DNA of 64,000 nucleotides from Actinoplanes sp. DH11 (GTDB lineage: Bacteria > Actinomycetota > Actinomycetes > Mycobacteriales > Micromonosporaceae). The stretch lies in contig NZ_JAHWGU010000039.1 in NCBI RefSeq assembly GCF_020873875.1, positions 1-64,000 on the forward strand. The letters are read 5' to 3'. Below, piece after piece: positions 62,863-64,000 of this stretch. Position 1 is the first letter of the stretch, and every line of letters starts with the position of its first letter. Both the position numbers and the translations under genes were made by a program. Below the pieces are notes generated by a model. The model ran no database searches, was not told the origin of the DNA, and saw nothing but the letters and a program-made list of their open reading frames with translations.

Positions 62863-63681
62863 ATGCCGGAGCCGAGCAGCGTCGAGGACATCACCACCAC
62901 GTTCGGCACGGTCCGCGCGTACCGCTGGGTCGCCGCCGGCGATGACCGCTCACCGATCCTGCTGTTGCCCGGCCGCAGCGCCGGAACGCCGATGTGGGGC
63001 GAGAACCTGCCGAGCCTGCTGGCGACCGGGCGTACGGTCGTGGCCGTGGACGCCGTGGGCGACGCGGGCATGTCCGTGCAGACCGCACCGCTGCGTAACG
63101 CCACGGACCAGGCTGCCTGGATCGAGCAGACACTCGAGCGCATGGGACTGGGCCGGGTCCACTCGATGGGGCACTCCTTCGGCGGCGCCACCGCGCTGGC
63201 CCACGCCCGCCACCATCCCGGCCGCCTGGCGTCGATGGCACTGATCGAACCGGTTTTCAGCTTCGCCTGGCCACCGCCGGCCACGCTGTTCTGGGCTTTC
63301 GTGTCAACTCTGCCCGGTCCGCGTCGATGGCATGACCATGCGCTCGCCGCGATCGGCGGCGTCACGGTGGAGGAGATCCGCGCGGTCACACCGATCGGCT
63401 CGATGATCGCCGCAGGAGTGGAGCACTTCCGCGCCGCGCTACCCACACCCCGCCCGCAGAGCCGTGCTGCCCTCGCCGCCATCACCGTGCCGGCCTACGT
63501 CGCGATCGCCGGACAACGATCCCAGGCCGGTGGCACCGCGGCGGCCGCCCGGGCCCGGCTCATCCCTGGGGCACACGTGGAGATCTGGCCGGACACCACG
63601 CACTCCCTGCCCATGCAGGTACCGGGCCCACTTGCCGACCGCCTCACGGCGTTCTGGACGACCGCGGAGAACCCGATGTGA
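62863..63681 (+). CDS. Alpha/beta hydrolase with disrupted 5' end
   Basis: A hydrolase of 272 residues from ATG 62863. The oxyanion region LLPGRSAGTPMW, the nucleophile Ser in GHSFGGAT, and a final His in DTTHSLPMQ are visible. Upstream, the same frame encodes ARKRYAAAYRAALDDM without a start, while the adjoining frame has ATG 62789 and MGLGQFRN, the usual opening of this family. The two halves join by adding one base or removing two near 62811-62820, so the gene may be frameshifted. If so, the 272-residue form lacks about 25 residues. Confidence 0.7.
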   Translation: MPEPSSVEDITTTFGTVRAYRWVAAGDDRSPILLLPGRSAGTPMWGENLPSLLATGRTVVAVDAVGDAGMSVQTAPLRNATDQAAWIEQTLERMGLGRVHSMGHSFGGATALAHARHHPGRLASMALIEPVFSFAWPPPATLFWAFVSTLPGPRRWHDHALAAIGGVTVEEIRAVTPIGSMIAAGVEHFRAALPTPRPQSRAALAAITVPAYVAIAGQRSQAGGTAAAARARLIPGAHVEIWPDTTHSLPMQVPGPLADRLTAFWTTAENPM

Positions 63682-63690
63682 CCTGGGCCC

Positions 63691-63795
63691 TCAGCCGAAA
63701 TGGATGCGCATCAGTCTGCTGTCAGCCCAGTCCGCCGTGGGTGTGATCTCGATGGCTTGCCTGATCTCCGGCGGCAGGTGCGAGAGTGACGTCAT
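63691..63795 (-). CDS. 34-residue ORF coupled to SDR; possible gene remnant
   Basis: ATG at 63795 overlaps the SDR stop as ATGA, suggesting translational coupling. The product is LPPEIRQAIEITPTADWADS followed by RLMRIHFG. Its start and end recall the N-terminal part of deazaflavin-dependent nitroreductases, as if an internal deletion joined two pieces. Too short to be sure. Confidence 0.35.
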   Translation of the reverse strand: MTSLSHLPPEIRQAIEITPTADWADSRLMRIHFG

Positions 63796-64000
63796 GCTGC
63801 CTCGTTCTTCAGGGCGGGTCCGAGGAGCAGCCCGCCGTCGACGATGTGCTCGGCGCCGGTGATGAAGGCCGCGTCGGGCGAGGCGAGGAACAGCAGCGTC
63901 GCGGTGATGTCGGCGGGCTGTCCGAGCCGGGGGACGGCGAACGGCTCGGGAGAGTAGAAGTCGGCGATCGGGGCGTCGGCGCCGGCAGCCGGTTCGGTGA
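63792..64000 (-). CDS. SDR-family oxidoreductase, C-terminal part
   Basis: The last 68 residues of an SDR enter from beyond the window edge. FAVPRLGQPADITATLLFLAS and FITGAEHIVDGGLLLGP are the conserved C-terminal features of the family (post-catalytic helix and DGG segment). The N-terminus with the coenzyme site is outside the window. Its stop overlaps the following small frame. Confidence 0.8.
   Translation of the reverse strand, partial: TEPAAGADAPIADFYSPEPFAVPRLGQPADITATLLFLASPDAAFITGAEHIVDGGLLLGPALKNEAA

Overview
The window is high-GC actinobacterial DNA. Codon use, frequent GTG/TTG starts, a BTAD/SARP-type regulator, DUF3052 and DUF3040 proteins, paired sensor kinases and many secreted enzymes with carbohydrate-binding modules point to a filamentous actinomycete, most likely Micromonosporaceae (Actinoplanes-like). 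The genus is inference. I see no phage, insertion sequence, CRISPR array, tRNA or rRNA; this looks like ordinary chromosome rich in secreted and regulatory genes.

Layout. 0.3-15 kb: a DUF3052-like protein with a decaying repeat tail, an SDR, a transmembrane Ser/Thr kinase with a CBM2-like outer domain, a membrane spermidine-synthase-like protein, a RibD-type deaminase and a secreted peptidoglycan hydrolase. A tightly overlapping minus-strand operon follows: PP2C response regulator, CHASE3 histidine kinase, Rcp1-like regulator, inositol-phosphatase-like protein, SDR. Then a membrane M28 peptidase and a TPR/Smr pair. 15-22.5 kb: an OmpR-type two-component system, then DAHP synthase behind a complete transcription attenuator (leader peptide with a WSFYWF run, alternative hairpins, terminator), a GT39 membrane glycosyltransferase and a 63-bp minisatellite.

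22.7-30.5 kb: a 1612-residue secreted nuclease/5'-nucleotidase, a GntR regulator, deoC and a D,D-carboxypeptidase. Together these suggest extracellular DNA and nucleoside use. 30.6-45.8 kb: a BTAD-ATPase regulator, a 2108-residue secreted multidomain lipase, a GH16/ricin-lectin enzyme divergent from another GntR regulator, an esterase, an Orn/Lys/Arg-type decarboxylase and a lipoprotein.

45.9-54 kb: PlsC-like acyltransferase, STAS protein, a frameshifted gene, an ECF sigma factor with its membrane partner, and two large secreted proteins. 54-64 kb: a YtrA-type GntR/ABC operon, an MMPL exporter divergent from a NarL-type two-component system across a 16-bp palindrome, an SDR divergent from an MmyB-like regulator, an alpha/beta hydrolase with a disrupted 5' end, and the end of another SDR.

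The most informative non-coding element is the aromatic-amino-acid attenuator at 17.84-17.99 kb. Several other intergenic palindromes (28.48, 41.97, 42.05, 53.56, 54.10 and 58.90 kb) look like operators for adjacent regulators. Short tandem repeats at gene ends (0.7, 15.15, 21.5, 45.2 and 48.1 kb) recur through the window.
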